This document shows positions 12,012 through 24,466 of a stretch of 64,000 bases of DNA, in pieces (within the stretch, counting starts at the first letter, position 1; each line of letters opens with the position of its first letter). The stretch is taken from contig JAKCOZ010000010.1 in the NCBI GenBank assembly GCA_022605955.1, positions 806,001 to 870,000 of the forward strand, read 5' to 3'. Below the pieces are notes generated by a model. The model was given only the letters and a program-made list of their open reading frames with translations, did no database searches and had not been told where the DNA came from. The position numbers and the translations under genes were made by a program. This DNA is from Rallus limicola. Taxonomy: Eukaryota > Chordata > Aves > Gruiformes > Rallidae.

Positions 12012-13994
12012 CCTAGGTTAGTATATCAGTAGTTCAGAGGATGAATATTGAACTTTGCATTTATTGCATATGTTGTGTGTATATGCAAGAGAGTGTAGGG
12101 AAGTTTGCAGAACTGTGTGTCTGTGCATGTTGTACGTGCACATATATATGTATGGATGCATGTATTCATACAGATTGATAGTCAAAATATATTTTTTCCA
12201 CTTCCGTTGCAATCTACTGGACAAATTTAATGACACTAAATAGAAATGTCATTTCAGCTATAGGAGGATATAGTAGAAAACAACCAGCTGCTCAGAGGAA
12301 GCTGTTGGAATGGATCTTTCCAAAAGAAAATGACTGATAAAACAAGAAGGAAGGGAAATGAGAGGAAAAATATGGAGGGGAATAAGCCACAAATGTACTT
12401 CTGTGATGTGTCCTTTCCTCAGAGTCACTGATCTTCCTTTTGAGTCTTTGAACATCTGTAAAGGAAGGTGATCATCCTCCTCTGACACTGCCTGGCCCTG
12501 GTGATGAAGTTCTTGACAGCAGTGGCAGGACCAGGAGAACAGAGTATATTCTTTGTTCAGCCCTCATAGTTCACTACTACCTCCACCAGAATTAATTCTG
12601 CTCTAAGTGAAAACTGAGCCATTTTGATAGTTTCCCTCTACCCAAGACTTTTCTTCAATACATGGAGAAAACATGGAGCTGTTTGGTTTTGGTTTTTTTC
12701 AGGGAGCAGAGCAATGAGTTTTTTTCTCGCACAGACTCCTAAACAGTTTCAGGCAGTGAATGGTTGGGGGAGGCACAAAGGGTGTTTTGAGCTAAAGAGC
12801 TGCTCCCTGTGCTGCATGCAGTGCTCCTCTTACACTAATCTGCAGCATGCGGGGACAATACCCAGAGGTCTCACTAATGCCTGTTTGGTGAGGTTGCCAA
12901 ATCCTTCCTCTGAGGGAGTAAAGCCTTCAGTGTAAGTCCAGACTTAATAGATCTCCTTCCTTTTACCCCAATACTTCACTAACTGAGCCTGAACATGTGT
13001 TGGGTTTGGGTGGTTTTGGGGCTTTTTTAAGACTAACTTTGCAACTACTAAGTGTCACAGGTAGTGACCAAACTCCACTGATATTTTTCTAGCCCAAACA
13101 AACTATATGTTATTAATACTCATGTCCAAGACCATTCTAGGAGAGTATAAGACTGGTAGCATCTGAGTTAGTGAAAACGGGAATCACTGCTTATCCATCT
13201 TTTTGTAGGCCTTATTAAATTTTCTCTTATTCTGCACAGCATAACTAAACCCATATGCACCGAATGTGGTAAAGAATCTTTTTATCTACCTGACCTGGGG
13301 CAGTTTTTATTAGTAAAGAACCATACAAAAGTGTCCTTCTAATTTGTGCATAAATAAAAGCCCTACTACTCATAGACTCTGATTCCAAGAGAGTATGATA
13401 GTAAGTCTGAAACAAGGTTGCTAGCAGCCTTGCAAAAAAAGAAATGGATATGTATAATAAACATAAAATATATTGCAATTAAGTCACTTATCCTTGGTGT
13501 AATTCCAGTGCAGTTAGTGTAATCATGAGAGATAAAAGTTAAATGAAATTAAAAGAAGATTTTAAAATCTTCCTTTTAAAAGCTATAGTCTATTTGGCTT
13601 TCCTCTTTGACTCTTTCTGATAGTTGCTCACATACCATCATGACACACAAGTATGTTGAAGGAGATAGCTTGTTGCAGTGACAGAAGGCGAAGCAAGGAT
13701 TCTTTCCTGCATTCGCATCTGCCATCTCTAAAATAAAAGCTTTAGAGAGGCTCTTATACCTGACAGTGTTGCAGGAAACAAAAATAATGTTCTGAGTATC
13801 TCTGACTTTGGATCTATTCAGGTTGTTTGAAACAGAAGGTCCCACCTCCCTCCCTGCTGCTATACCTAACATGAAGAATTGACAGCTTTATAAAGTGCTT
13901 GTCTGAAAGGTAAAGAAAGCTCCTTAACAGTTCTGAAGTGTTCTCTGTATTCCAGGCTAGGATTCCACTTCACACTGGCAAACCCTGTGATGGA

Positions 13995-14164
13995 TAGTTG
14001 TGCCAGAAGAAATACTGCAGATCCACTTGAAAATCATAGAATCACTAGGTTGGAAAAGAATTTTGAGATCATCAAGTATTAGTTGTGCCAGAAGAAATAC
14101 TGCAGATCCACTTGAAAATCATAGAATCACTAGGTTGGAAAAGACCTTTGAGATCATCAAGTAT
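13995..14164. repeat. 85-bp tandem duplication spanning a CR1 3' end
   Basis: Two copies, 13995-14079 and 14080-14164, lie head to tail and differ at two positions near GGAAAAGA(AT/CC)TT. Each copy contains about 40 bp of non-CR1 flank plus the CR1 3' terminus (rc of the TCATAGAATCAC end). The duplication therefore postdates the CR1 insertion. Confidence 0.92.
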
Positions 14165-16165
14165 AACCATACCTGACTGCTTCTAAACCATATTCCTAAG
14201 CACCTCATCTACAAGTCTTTTAAATACATCCAGGTATGGTGACTCAGCCACCTCCCTGGGCACTGTTCCAGTGTTTGATAACCCTTTCCGTGAAGAACTT
14301 TTTCTTACTGTCTAATCTGAACCTGCCCTGGTGCACTTTGAGGTGAATCCCCCAGGTCCTATCACCTGTCACTTGGGCAAAGAGACCAACACCCACGATT
14401 GTAAAACCTCCTTTCAGGTAGTTGTAGGCAGTGATAAGTTCTCTCCTCAGCCTCCTCTTCTCCAGGAAAAACAACCCCAGTTCCCTCAGCCACTCCTCAA
14501 AAGATTTGTTCTCCAGCCCCTTCACCAGCTTGGTTGCCCTTCTCTGGACATGGTCCAGGACCTCGATGTCTTTCTTGTCGTGAGGGGCCCAGAACTGAAC
14601 ACAGTATTTGAGGTGTGGCCTCACCAATGACAAGTACAGGGGCACAATAACTTCCCTCCCACTGCTGGTCATGCTGTTTTTCATACAAGCCAGGATGCCA
14701 TTAGCCGTCTTGGACACCTGGTCGCACTGCAGGCTCACGTTCAGCTTGCAGTCAGCCAACACCCCTAGGTCTTTCTCTGTCAGGCAGCTTTCTAGCCACT
14801 CTTTTCAAAGCCTGTAACGTTGCATGGGTTTATATCCCAAGTGCAGGACTCTGCACTTCGACTTGTTGAACCTCAGCCCGTTGATACCAGCCCATTGATC
14901 CAACCTGTTCAGATCCCTTTGAAGAGCCTCCCTACCCTCAAACAGATCAACACTTCCTCCCAGCTTAGCGTCGTCCACAAACTTAATAAGGGAACATTCA
15001 ATCCTTTCATCCAGGTCATAAAATATGTAACAGAACTGGACCCAGCACTGAGTCCTGGGCAACACCACTTGTGACCACCTCCAGATGGATTTATCTCCAT
15101 TTACCACAAGTCTTTGAGCCCGACCATCCAGCCAGTTATTAACCCAGCAGAGTGTTCACCTGTCCAGGCCAGTGGTAGCCATGCTGTGAGAAACCGTGTC
15201 AAAGGCTTTGCTGAAGTCAAGGTACACTACATCCACAGCCTTTCCCTTATCCACTAAGTGGGTCACCTTGTTGTAGAAGGCAATCAGGTTAGTTTGACAG
15301 GATCTGCCTTTCATAATCCCATGTTGGCTAGGCCTGATCACCCAGTTGTCTTGCGTGTGCTTTGTGACAGCATTCAAGATGACCTGTTCCATGATCTTCC
15401 CTGGCACTGAGTTCAGACTGACAGGCCTGTAGTTTTCTGGATCCTCCCTCCGACCCTTCTTGTAAATGGGTGTAACATCTGCCAGCCTCCAGTCAAGTGG
15501 AACTTCCCTAGTCAGCCAGGACTGCTGGTAGATGATGGAAAGGGGTTTGATATATACATCTGCCAGCTGCCTCAGTATTCTTAAGTGGATCCCATCTGGC
15601 TCCATAGACTTGTGAATGTCTAATTGGCCTAGCAGGTCTCTAAACCATTTCCTCCTGGATCATGGGAGTTTTGTCCTGCTCTCCCACCCTCCCTGTCTTC
15701 CATTTTGTGAGGCTGAATAATCAGGGAACACCTTACCTTACTATAAAAGGGTGAGGCAAAGAAGTTATTAAGAACCTCAACCTTGTTACCTCATCCTTTG
15801 TCATTATTGTTTCCCCTGCATCCAGTAAAGGCTGGAGATTGTCCTTGGCCCTCCTTTTGCTGTTGATGTATCTGTAGAAAAAGTTTTTTTATTATCTATC
15901 ACAGAATTCGCCAGTCTGAGTTCTAGTTGGGTTTCAGCCCTTCTGATTTTCTCTCTACATGGTCTTACTTCATCCTTGTAGTCCTCCCGAGATGCCTGCC
16001 CCTTCTTCCAAAGCTCATAAACTTTCCTCTTTTTTCTGATATCCACCCAGATCTCTCTGCTCAGCCAAGCTGGTTGTCTACCTTGCTGTCTCCTTTTCTG
16101 GCACATGGGGACAGCCTGCTCTTGTGCCACCAGAATTTCCTTCTTAAAGAGTTTCCAGCCTTCTT
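14119..16165 (-). mobile_element. 5'-truncated CR1 LINE with decayed ORF2
   Basis: About 2 kb of antisense CR1. Minus-strand ORF pieces in order are: an endonuclease-to-RT linker at 16130-15804; an RT segment at 15605-15156, including LADVTPIYKKGRREDPENYRPVSL-like and VVYLDFSKAFDTVSH-like motifs (the second holding a catalytic Asp of RT motif A); a palm segment at 15107-14805 with FVDD at 14981-14964, in place of the usual (F/Y)ADD; and a C-terminal piece at 14762-14244. The pieces are in different frames, so the ORF is frameshifted and inactive. The 3' end at 14119 reads TCATAGAATCAC on the + strand, typical for CR1. The 5' portion is absent. Confidence 0.92.
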
Positions 16166-18319
16166 AGGCTCCATGAGGCACCACAGGTGGACAAGCAGTC
16201 TCTGGTGCTTTTTATCTTGTGGATAAAATCAAATTATCAGCTGTTTCTAAACAGGCATTGCTTGTGTCACCTGTGATTACAATTTGTAATTATCAATCAT
16301 GCTTGAATTCATCACTGTCACAAATATGAAAAATACTTATGAAATCAAAGAGCTTCTTTAGAAGTTGCTGAGGAAACAAAACATAGAGAGGGAAAGGGTT
16401 TGTTTTGTTAATTTGCATATCAGTCCTTATAAAGCTTGCTCTTAAAAACCTGCTCTTGTCTCCTTCCTGGAAGTCTGCCTCACATGTTGAGAAAGCAAAC
16501 AATACTATATATTAATTTATTATTAAAAATAAGGAGAGTGAATATAATATTTGTTAAGGAACAGAGTGGTAGTTTCAAAACCAGGTGATTTAGTCATATG
16601 TCTTCCATCAAAATTAGTATCTCTCTGGAAAATGCTGTATTCCTTTTTTTTTCTTTTCTCTTCCACAGGTTACTTGGAAAAGTGGTAACAGATCAAGCCC
16701 ACTTCTGCTTTGGGTTTTTTTTTTTCCTCCTTCTTAAGCTGTCTACCAGGCTAAGACTGTGCTGTGCCAGTTTGAAGTATTTTTGTGTATTCTGTTACAA
16801 AATGTGCAGTACTGCTCAATAGGACAGTAAGCTGGCTAAGAAAACCAAATCATTAGAAATGAGCCATTGTGGAGGTGACACTGAATAGAAGAGAACACTG
16901 ATCGATGAACACATACATATTGCCCAACCCAGATTACTGAAATGACTTCTCTGAATAACTTTCAGCTGGGTCATATAACCATGGCCAGGCCACATATTAT
17001 GCATACCAAATCAGAAGATGAAAAGGGCTTTATAGAAAATTGTAAGGTGTGGACCAAACCTGGATTTATTTTGTAAAGTAGGTTCTAGCTTTAACTACTG
17101 AGCACCCTCTACTGCTTTAAGAATTGTCCACAATTTAAAAAAAAAAAAAGCTTATTATGGCAGTACGTAATAACAAGCCTTGAATGCTGGTGTATGACAT
17201 TTCAGAATAAAAAACAGCACTGTAAACATAACCATTGCTTCTGAGCTGGAAGATGGGTAATGGTGTAGTGAGTATGGTCAATTCAGGAAGACTTTGATTC
17301 TTGTAGGTGTGAGAATATGTGCCTGTATGAGAAGCTGAACCAGTATGATTAGGGCATTTTTAATTTTATTTTTTTTCCGAAACTTTAAATTCACCCATCC
17401 CTTTATTTTTTTCCCCTTTCTGTGCCACTGAAATCAAGTCTACATGGCACACTGCTGGGGGAGGAATCAGATTTTGATTTATCCTCTCTCATCATATTCA
17501 CAACAGGTAATTGTGCATGGCACTTACTGGCCTAGTCCCAGCTGTGTAAGTCACATTCATTTAATCAAATAAGTTAATTTTCTGTGCCATACTTTAAATG
17601 GGTAGAAGTTGCCATAGACCAGCTGCAAAGGATACCATCACCTCTTCATGTGTCTTCATAGATTATAAATTAAATAGCTTAATGAAAGGCATCTTATTAT
17701 GTGCTCTCTGTTTAGAAATAAACTTTCTGCTCAGATCAATGAATTGCTATCACATGTCATCGTTCTTTTTTCAAAATGGGAGAGATTTAGCCAGATCTCT
17801 TGGTCTGTAGAAATTAAACTGTGGGCAAACGGGATAAATTTGATAGTAATGTAAACTGACAGTATTTTCTGATCTGCAAGTGTGTCAGATTTACACTGAT
17901 CATGCTTTACTGTAAATCGTGATTTATGAGTTAGTAATAGACAAATGTATGTATCTTTATGGATAAATACATCATCTTTCTTGCTAAGTTGGAACCAGAT
18001 AAAGCAAAAGCTTCTCAAAATACAAACATTTCATGATATTCAGCAGTTGCTTGGCTTCAGTCCTTTAGTTTGGATTGATATAGAAATGAAGTCTCATTGC
18101 AGATCTTGAATTCATACTGACCTAATGTGAGAGCAAGAGAATAATGTCTGTTCAGAACTATGGTTTTAAGCAGAATTACCCCATGTGTGTCAAACAATGC
18201 AGGACTCATCTCCAGTATGTATATATATATATTTATAAATAAATAAACAAATATGCATATATCAGCTATTCTGTACAGGTAAACCAGATTTCATGAACTT
18301 GACTGAGTTCAAGAAGCAT

Positions 18320-18429
18320 GGGGACGATGCACTGTCACATGCTCTGACTTGGCTGGCCCTGTGTGGAGCCAGGAGCTAGAATTGGTGATCCTTATAGGTC
18401 CATTCCAACTCAGTATATTCTGTGATTCA
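18320..18429 (+). mobile_element. CR1 3' tail fragment
   Basis: The sequence resembles the last ~100 bp of a CR1, ending in GGTCCATTCCAACTCAG and a TTCTGTGATTC terminus. It is divergent and very short. Confidence 0.7.
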
Positions 18430-18485
18430 GTAGATCTCTTCATTTGAACATGAAAGGATTTCTTGAATGATTGCATAGTAATGGA

Positions 18486-18678
18486 GAAGATTGAGGGTGG
18501 TGAAGCACTGGAACAGGTAGCCCAGAGAGGTTGTGGAAGCCCCTCCCTGGCAATGTTTCAGGCCAGGTTGGATGAGGCTTTGGGCAACCTGATCTAGTGA
18601 AGGGTGTTCCTGTCCCTGGCAGGGGGGTTGGAAGTAGATGATCTTTGAGGTCCCTTCCAACCGTAAGCATTCTATGAT
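18486..18678 (+). mobile_element. CR1 3' end fragment
   Basis: It contains the CR1 signature words AGAGGTTGTGGAAGCCCC, TTGGGCAACCTGATCTAG and GGTCCCTTCCAAC, and ends at a TTCTATGATTA terminus. It lies about 70 bp before the next ADCY1 exon. It shows no effect on the splice site that I can see. Confidence 0.9.
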
Positions 18679-18750
18679 TAAGATTTTATCCTGTAAATAC
18701 TGGAATATTTATAACAATAATAAAACTTTTCTATTCTTTTTCTATTGAAG

Positions 18751-18878
18751 GAAAACCACTGCAGAAGAATAAAGATTCTGGGGGACTGTTACTACTGTGT
18801 ATCAGGATTGACCCAGCCCAAAACAGATCATGCTCATTGCTGTGTTGAAATGGGACTGGATATGATTGACACCATCAC
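18751..18878 (+). CDS. ADCY1: ADCY1 coding exon (provisional exon 4), C1a
   Basis: A 128-nt exon, acceptor TTGAAG and donor GTAAGT, with 42 codons plus two bases of a Thr codon (fragment residues 38-79, shared residue 80). It begins [19 protein letters not shown]. The Asp of LGDCYYC is the second metal-coordinating aspartate of the C1a domain. The segment [20 protein letters not shown] continues the catalytic fold. It joins in frame with the exons on both sides. The acceptor tract is pyrimidine-rich and lies close to a CR1 fragment. Sequence and exon length are as expected for a membrane adenylyl cyclase. Confidence 0.97.
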
Positions 18879-19489
18879 GTAAGTACTGTGCACAGTGAAC
18901 CCAGACAGGAGTGCTACATCAGCTTTGTGGCATTCAGGAAGTGTGTTCTCAGAAGAACAGCAGTTTCTTCTAGTACTGTCCACCTAGCAAATCACTCTCT
19001 TGCCTTCAAGTCACAGGATACTGATTTTAGGAAGGGTCATTCTAGATACAATTTTCCGCTCTATTTAATAGCTATGAGGAAAAAGTGCACAAGTACAAGG
19101 ATATAGAGGCACATACACATATTGATTAGGAAACAGAAAGATAAAAGGAAATAATGAAATCTTCCTATTGCCATTTGCCACAAAGAGAGGAGTCCAATTT
19201 CTCATTTTGCAGGGATAAACGTTCATTTTGCACACCAGTATGTAAACTCAAAGCCAGTCCTGATATATGCATATGTGTTTGTATTCTCAAAATGATAGCT
19301 TCCTGCTTTCTCCTTTCTGCATGTCGTGCTTAAAACTTTAATTTCTTCTGTTTTTCAGAAATGTAATGTGAAATTCACTTGCCATTTTTTTTATGCTTGA
19401 GAGTTCTTCATTGATCATTAGTTTACCAAGGCAAAAACTATGAATGTGAGAGAACTGCATATGAACTTTTGAGTGATACCTGGAAATCT

Positions 19490-22400
19490 GTTTCATTACA
19501 TAGGAGGGAAGAGTCCAGGTCCTTGAGCAAAACAATCCCAGACATGGGTTTACCTTTGCCTGAAGCAAGGATAACCCAAACTGTCTTAACCGATATATTC
19601 TTCATATGCACTACTGGGACTCCCATCTCCTTCTACAGGACGTGGAATTTTCGACTGGGCAGGGCTAGTCCAATTGGTAGATCCCCTAGAGTTAACTAAC
19701 CATTTAGCCTTTGCTAAATGTCTGTCCCAATGTTTGAAGGTCACATCACCCATTGTATTCAGTGTAGACTTTAGAAGTCTGTTGTATCATTTGATTTTCC
19801 CAGAGGCTGGTGCATGATAAGGAGTGTGATTCAATGCCATGCTCTTTGGCCCAGGTGTCTATGAGAGTGTTTCAGAAACAAGTCCCATTGTCTGACTCAA
19901 TTCTTTTTGGGGTGCCATGTCACCACAGGACTTGATTTTCAAGGCCCAGTATTGTATTCTGGGCTCTAGCATGGGGCATGGGATATGTTTCCAGCCAGCC
20001 AGTCGTTGCTTCCACCATTGTAAATACATAACCTTTGCTGTGGCGGGTTTGTGGGAGGGTGATGTGATCAGTCTGCCAGTCTTCCCGATACTTACCTTTC
20101 ATCCAACACCCTCCATACCAAAGGGGCTTTAATTGCTTAGCTTGCTTAATTGCAGCACATGTCTTGCATTCATGGATGACCTGTAAGATAGTGTCCATGG
20201 TCAAGTCCACCCCTCGATCACCAGCCCATCTATATGTTGCATCTCTTCCTTGATGACCTGATGGGCCCATCCAGCTATGAATAATTCACCTGTATGTTGT
20301 CAGTCTAGATCTACCTGAGCCACTTCAATCCTAGCAGCCTTATCCACCAGATGGTTATTTTGATACTCATCCATGGCCCAACTCCTAGGTACATGGGTGT
20401 TTACATGACGTACTTTTGCAACAAGCTTCTCCAGTCAGACAGCAATATCTTACCATAAGTCAGTAGCCCAGATGGGTTTGCCTCTACGTTACTGTATCAG
20501 TTGCTGTAACCACCCCCACAGGGCATTGTCCACCATCCAGGACTCAGTTAGAGCATTGGACTTTTCTCGTTCAACAATGTCCAGGGCTAACTGGATGGCT
20601 TTCACTTCTGCAAACTAGCTTGATTCAACTTTTCCTTAGGTGGCTTCTGCTACTCGTCTTCTAAGACTCCATACAGCAGCCTTCCGTCTCTGATGCTTTC
20701 CCACAGTGCAACAGGACCCATCAGCGAATAGGGCATATTGCTTCTCATTCCCCAGTAGTTTGTTGTATGGTGTGTCTTCTTCAGCACGTATTACCTCCTC
20801 CTCCAGATACCCCAAAATCTTTGCCTTTTGGCCAGTCTGTGATCACTTCCAGGATTTCTGGGTGATTTGGATTCCCTATTTGAGCTCGCTGTGTAATCAG
20901 TGCAATCCACTTTGCTCCACATAGCATCAATGGCATGGTGTGTCGAAGGGGCCTTCCCTTTGAACATCCAGCCCAACACTGGCAGTTGGGGTGCCAGGAG
21001 GAGCTAGGCTTCCGTTTTAATCACTTGTGAAGCAGCTCAAACCCCTTCATATGCTGCCAGTATTTCCTTTTCTATTGGAGTGTAACAAGCCTCAGATCCT
21101 TTGTAGCCCTGATGCCAAAATCCCAGCAGTCAACCCTGAGTCTCCCCTGGTGCTTTCTGCCAGAGACTCCAGGTAGGGCCATTCTCACTGGCTCTGGTGC
21201 AGAGCACATTTTTAGTCTGTCCCTCTCCAGACTGGCCCAAGGGCTACTGCATGGACTATCTCATGTTTGATCTGTTCAGAGGCTTGTTGCTGCTCAGGGC
21301 CTCATCGGAAATTGTTCTTCTGGATTATGTGGTAGAGTGGGCTCACAATGAGACTGTAGTTTGGGACATGCATTCGCCAAAAACCTACAATGCCTAAAAA
21401 GCCTGTGCCTCCTTTTTGTTGGTTGGTGGAGACATAGCTGCTATTTTATTAACATCCATTGGGATCTGACAACACCCGTACTGCTATTTTATTTTTAAAA
21501 ACTGGTTCTCTTGCACAGGCCCCTTGACTTTACATTGTCTTATAGCAAAACCAGCTTTCAAAAGATTTGGACTTTTTTTTTTCCTTTCTCAAAAACTTCC
21601 TTTGCTGTGTTGCCCCATATAATGATGTCATCAATATACTGCAGGTGCTCTGGGGCTTCACCCTTTCTTAATGCACTCTGAATCAGTCCATGGCAGATAG
21701 TGGGGCTGTGTTTCTACCCCTAGGGCAGATGATTCCATGTATATTTGATGCCTCACCAAGTGAAAGCATACTGTGGACTGTACTCTACCGCCAAAGGAAT
21801 TGAGAAGAAAGCATTTGCAATGTCGATTGTGGCATACCAGTTGGCTGCCTTTGAGTCCAATTCAAACTGTAGTTCTAGCATGTCTGGCACAGCAGTACTC
21901 ATAGGTGGCATGACTTCATTCAGGCCATGATAATCTACTGTCAGACTCCACTCTCCATTGGACTTCTGCACTGGCCATATGGGGCTGTTAAAAATTGAGC
22001 AGGTTCTATTGATCATTCCGTGACTCCCCAGTTGATGAATCAGCTTAGGGATGGGGATCAGGGAATCTCGGTTGATTCAATATTGTTGTCTGTGCACCAT
22101 TGCGGTATCAATTGTCACCTGTTCTTTGACCTTCAGCAGCCCCACAACAGAAGGACCCTCCAAGAGCCCAGGTACACTATTGTTCAATTTCTTATGTCTC
22201 CAAGGCAGTTATTCCAAAAACCCACCAGTACCCCTTTGGATCCTTAAAATACCCTCTATGGAGATAACCCATACCTAAGATGCAAGGATCTTCTAGGCCA
22301 GTCACAATGGGGTGTTTCTCCCAGTCCTTCGTAGTTAAGCTCACTTCAGCCTCTAGCAGAATCAACTGTTGGGATCCCCCTGTCACTCCAGAAATACAGG

Positions 22401-22495
22401 TCAGTTCTGCTGCTTCATGATCCAATGGCATTGGGGTACACTGAGCACCAGTATCCACCAGAGCCTTGTACTCTTGTGCCAGTCTGATGTGCCGC
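19490..22495 (-). mobile_element. Antisense decayed endogenous retrovirus pol (protease to integrase)
   Basis: The minus strand, read from high to low coordinates, carries pieces of retroviral pol. A protease-like segment lies at 22458-22192 with the DTG active-site triad present near 22455. A reverse-transcriptase segment lies at 22016-21753, and an intact-looking YIDD catalytic motif at 21638-21627. RNase H and connection remnants lie in about 21100-20300, and an integrase-like segment at 20270-19920. Stops and frameshifts separate the pieces. No LTR was found at the low-coordinate end and the high end breaks at about 22495, so this is a truncated relic. The RT and protease style suggest the class III (ERV-L-like) group, from general recognition only. 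A sister copy is at 38626-42608, and the low-coordinate half also matches 58690-60005. Confidence 0.85.
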
Positions 22496-22620
22496 CTCAG
22501 CTGTGAGAAACTGTCTCAGGAGGTTCAGCAACCTAGAAAAGATAGGTCCTACTCCTGACCTCTACAGACCGCTATCTCAGCCATCTGGGTAAGGATTCTT
22601 TTGCTTGAGAGAGAATATAG
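22496..22620 (+). mobile_element. Retroviral gag-end segment, opposite orientation to adjacent pol
   Basis: This stretch matches the sense provirus at about 40569-40700 on the same strand, sharing for example CCTCTACAGACC and GTCCTAC in order. In that provirus it lies upstream of protease. Here it abuts a protease that runs on the minus strand, so the two parts are inverted relative to each other. Confidence 0.75.
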
Positions 22621-23380
22621 ATTTTTTTTTTTTTCTAGGAAATCAAGAAATAGAAGTCTCTAGTGGCTGCTTGATTATCCTGTAATATGATTGAGTTGAA
22701 TGTTATAAAAAATTCATATAAATTGATACTTTTACTCTCTTCATGTTCTCTGTAACTGTTATTTAAATATCCTAGAATATGGTGCTGCATGTGAGTATCA
22801 TCTGAGGATGTTGCTTCGTGATATATAGATTTAGATTTTCAGGGTAATTTTCAAAGAAAATGATAAAATATTTTCACAATTTCATGTGCTTTCTACAGAG
22901 TTTTTTTTTTTTTATTCTAAGGCACAGTTAAAGACAAACCAGAAGCATTATGGAAGGGTTTTCTTTTTTTTTTTTTTTTGTAATAAAACAACACAACAAA
23001 TAGTGTTATCTTCTGTTTATATTAGAAAAGAATTTCTGCTGAAACCAATGAGTTTTGTGTCAGTGCCTCAGTACAGGCCAGGTGTTGTTCATCAAAATAA
23101 CTTAAACTATCCTGGTAATATTTAGGTGACAGGATTCCATTTTAGTACTGACTCAGAATTTCACCATTCGTTGTATTACTGGCTGTGTCTACATTAGCAG
23201 GTAGCATAGCGTAGCAGCACATATAGATACATATTATGGGGGGAGGAGGTTTATTTTAGAATTGGTATTGGCTGTTCCCCTGGATTGAATGTTCCTACTG
23301 TGTGTGGATTTTGAAGAGGTTTGAAGGAAAGTGTCCAAGAACTTTTGCTTCTTGAAATCTGTGTGCCCCAGTGGGGTCTA

Positions 23381-23848
23381 TCAGGAGATAGATAAGCTTT
23401 TGTCTGTCGTGTATGTGAGTTTATCCTGTAGGGTTGGCCACCTACTATAGATGACTACATCAGTGTTCCATGGAAGACCCCACAGGTGGAACTTGGTCTT
23501 ATTTTTCATGTGCATGTTGTGTTGCTCTTTGGATGCATGGAACATTGTGGACACTGATGTTTGAACTGTGTCCTTCCCATGGGGAAGGGAGAGGAACTGC
23601 AGCAGTTTGAGGAAGCCCAATTGAAGCGCTGAGTTCTCCTCTGTGATATTTTGTCTGAGAAAGCAGAGATAAGCACTAACTTTCCTGATGTCAACACTGT
23701 TGATACTTTTCCCCTGGTTCTCCAGAGGTCCAGGGCTTGGGCAAATTTGGACTGGTAGGAGTGAGTTGACCTTGAATTCTGGAAAAAACAGCAATTGTGT
23801 TTCCTGCAGTTTGGAAAGCTGTGTACCATGAGCTGACTTCACCACCAC
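23381..23848 (-). other. Unrecognised 155-codon antisense ORF
   Basis: An open frame of 155 codons lies in an otherwise AT-rich intron, in a locally GC-richer block (about 23380-23960). I recognise no domain. The predicted protein has no obvious signal peptide or membrane segment. It contains one NIT and one NKT tripeptide, and a His/Met-rich stretch. No promoter, splice sites or poly-A tail were identified. It could be a chance ORF, a piece of an unknown repeat or an old retrocopy. I do not assign a function. Confidence 0.2.
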
Positions 23849-24231
23849 TGATCTTTGTCAGCTTGCACCTCTGTCAAAGCGAGCTTCTTGACAGCTAAAG
23901 CCATCAGACTTTCACTGCTCTGACTCTCTGCTTTCGCTCTCTGCTGCCATGCTCTAGGTGAGCAAAATACTGGGAAAGCATGCAGCTCTGGTCAATATTT
24001 AAAAAATAGAAACCCAAAAAACCACTGAACCTGACCTGGAGAAAAAGCTGCTGAAATGGAACAACAAAGATTTTCAAAAAACAAAACTTAATTGCCTGAG
24101 AGGACTAACATGGCTCCCACCTTGTAAGAAGACAAGTACAAGAGAGAGGGCAATGGGACCTAGTGCACAGGTGTTAGTACTCCATGCTACAGACTACAGC
24201 CTGCTGGGCTGACAGCACAGTTCACACAAAC

Positions 24232-24466
24232 ATGGAATCATAGAATGGTTACAGTTGGAAAAGACCTTCAAGGTCATCGAGTCCCACCATCTAACACAGT
24301 CTTCATCATAAACATCCAAGAATTAACCAGTTCCTGATGATGTTGAAATGGAATTGACACATAAATATTTAGGGAGATGTGCAAAATTAAAGGACAGACT
24401 AAATATTTGTGCATCTTTGAGATCCCTTCCAACACAAATCAGTCTATGACTCTATGGTTCTATATA
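24232..24466. mobile_element. Two short CR1 3' ends in opposite orientation
   Basis: At 24232-24310 the + strand reads AATCATAGAATGGTTACAG then TTGGAAAAGACCTTCAAGG, an antisense CR1 3' end. At about 24415-24466 the + strand reads GATCCCTTCCAACAC and ends in TATGACTCTATGGTTCTAT, a sense CR1 terminus. The two flank about 100 bp of unrelated sequence. Confidence 0.75.

Larger units (their letters stand above)
5530..18750 (+). other. ADCY1: ADCY1 intron, 13.2 kb, repeat-rich
   Basis: GT-AG intron between the two C1a exons. It contains a CR1 with a nested small LTR-like element (8780-9310), an antisense LTR (about 11150-12010), an antisense CR1 with reverse-transcriptase remnants (14119-16165), an 85-bp tandem duplication (13995-14164) and CR1 tails (18320-18680). 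The stretches 5530-8700, 9320-11140, 12020-13990 and 16170-18300 show no gene or repeat that I can recognise. Confidence 0.85.
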
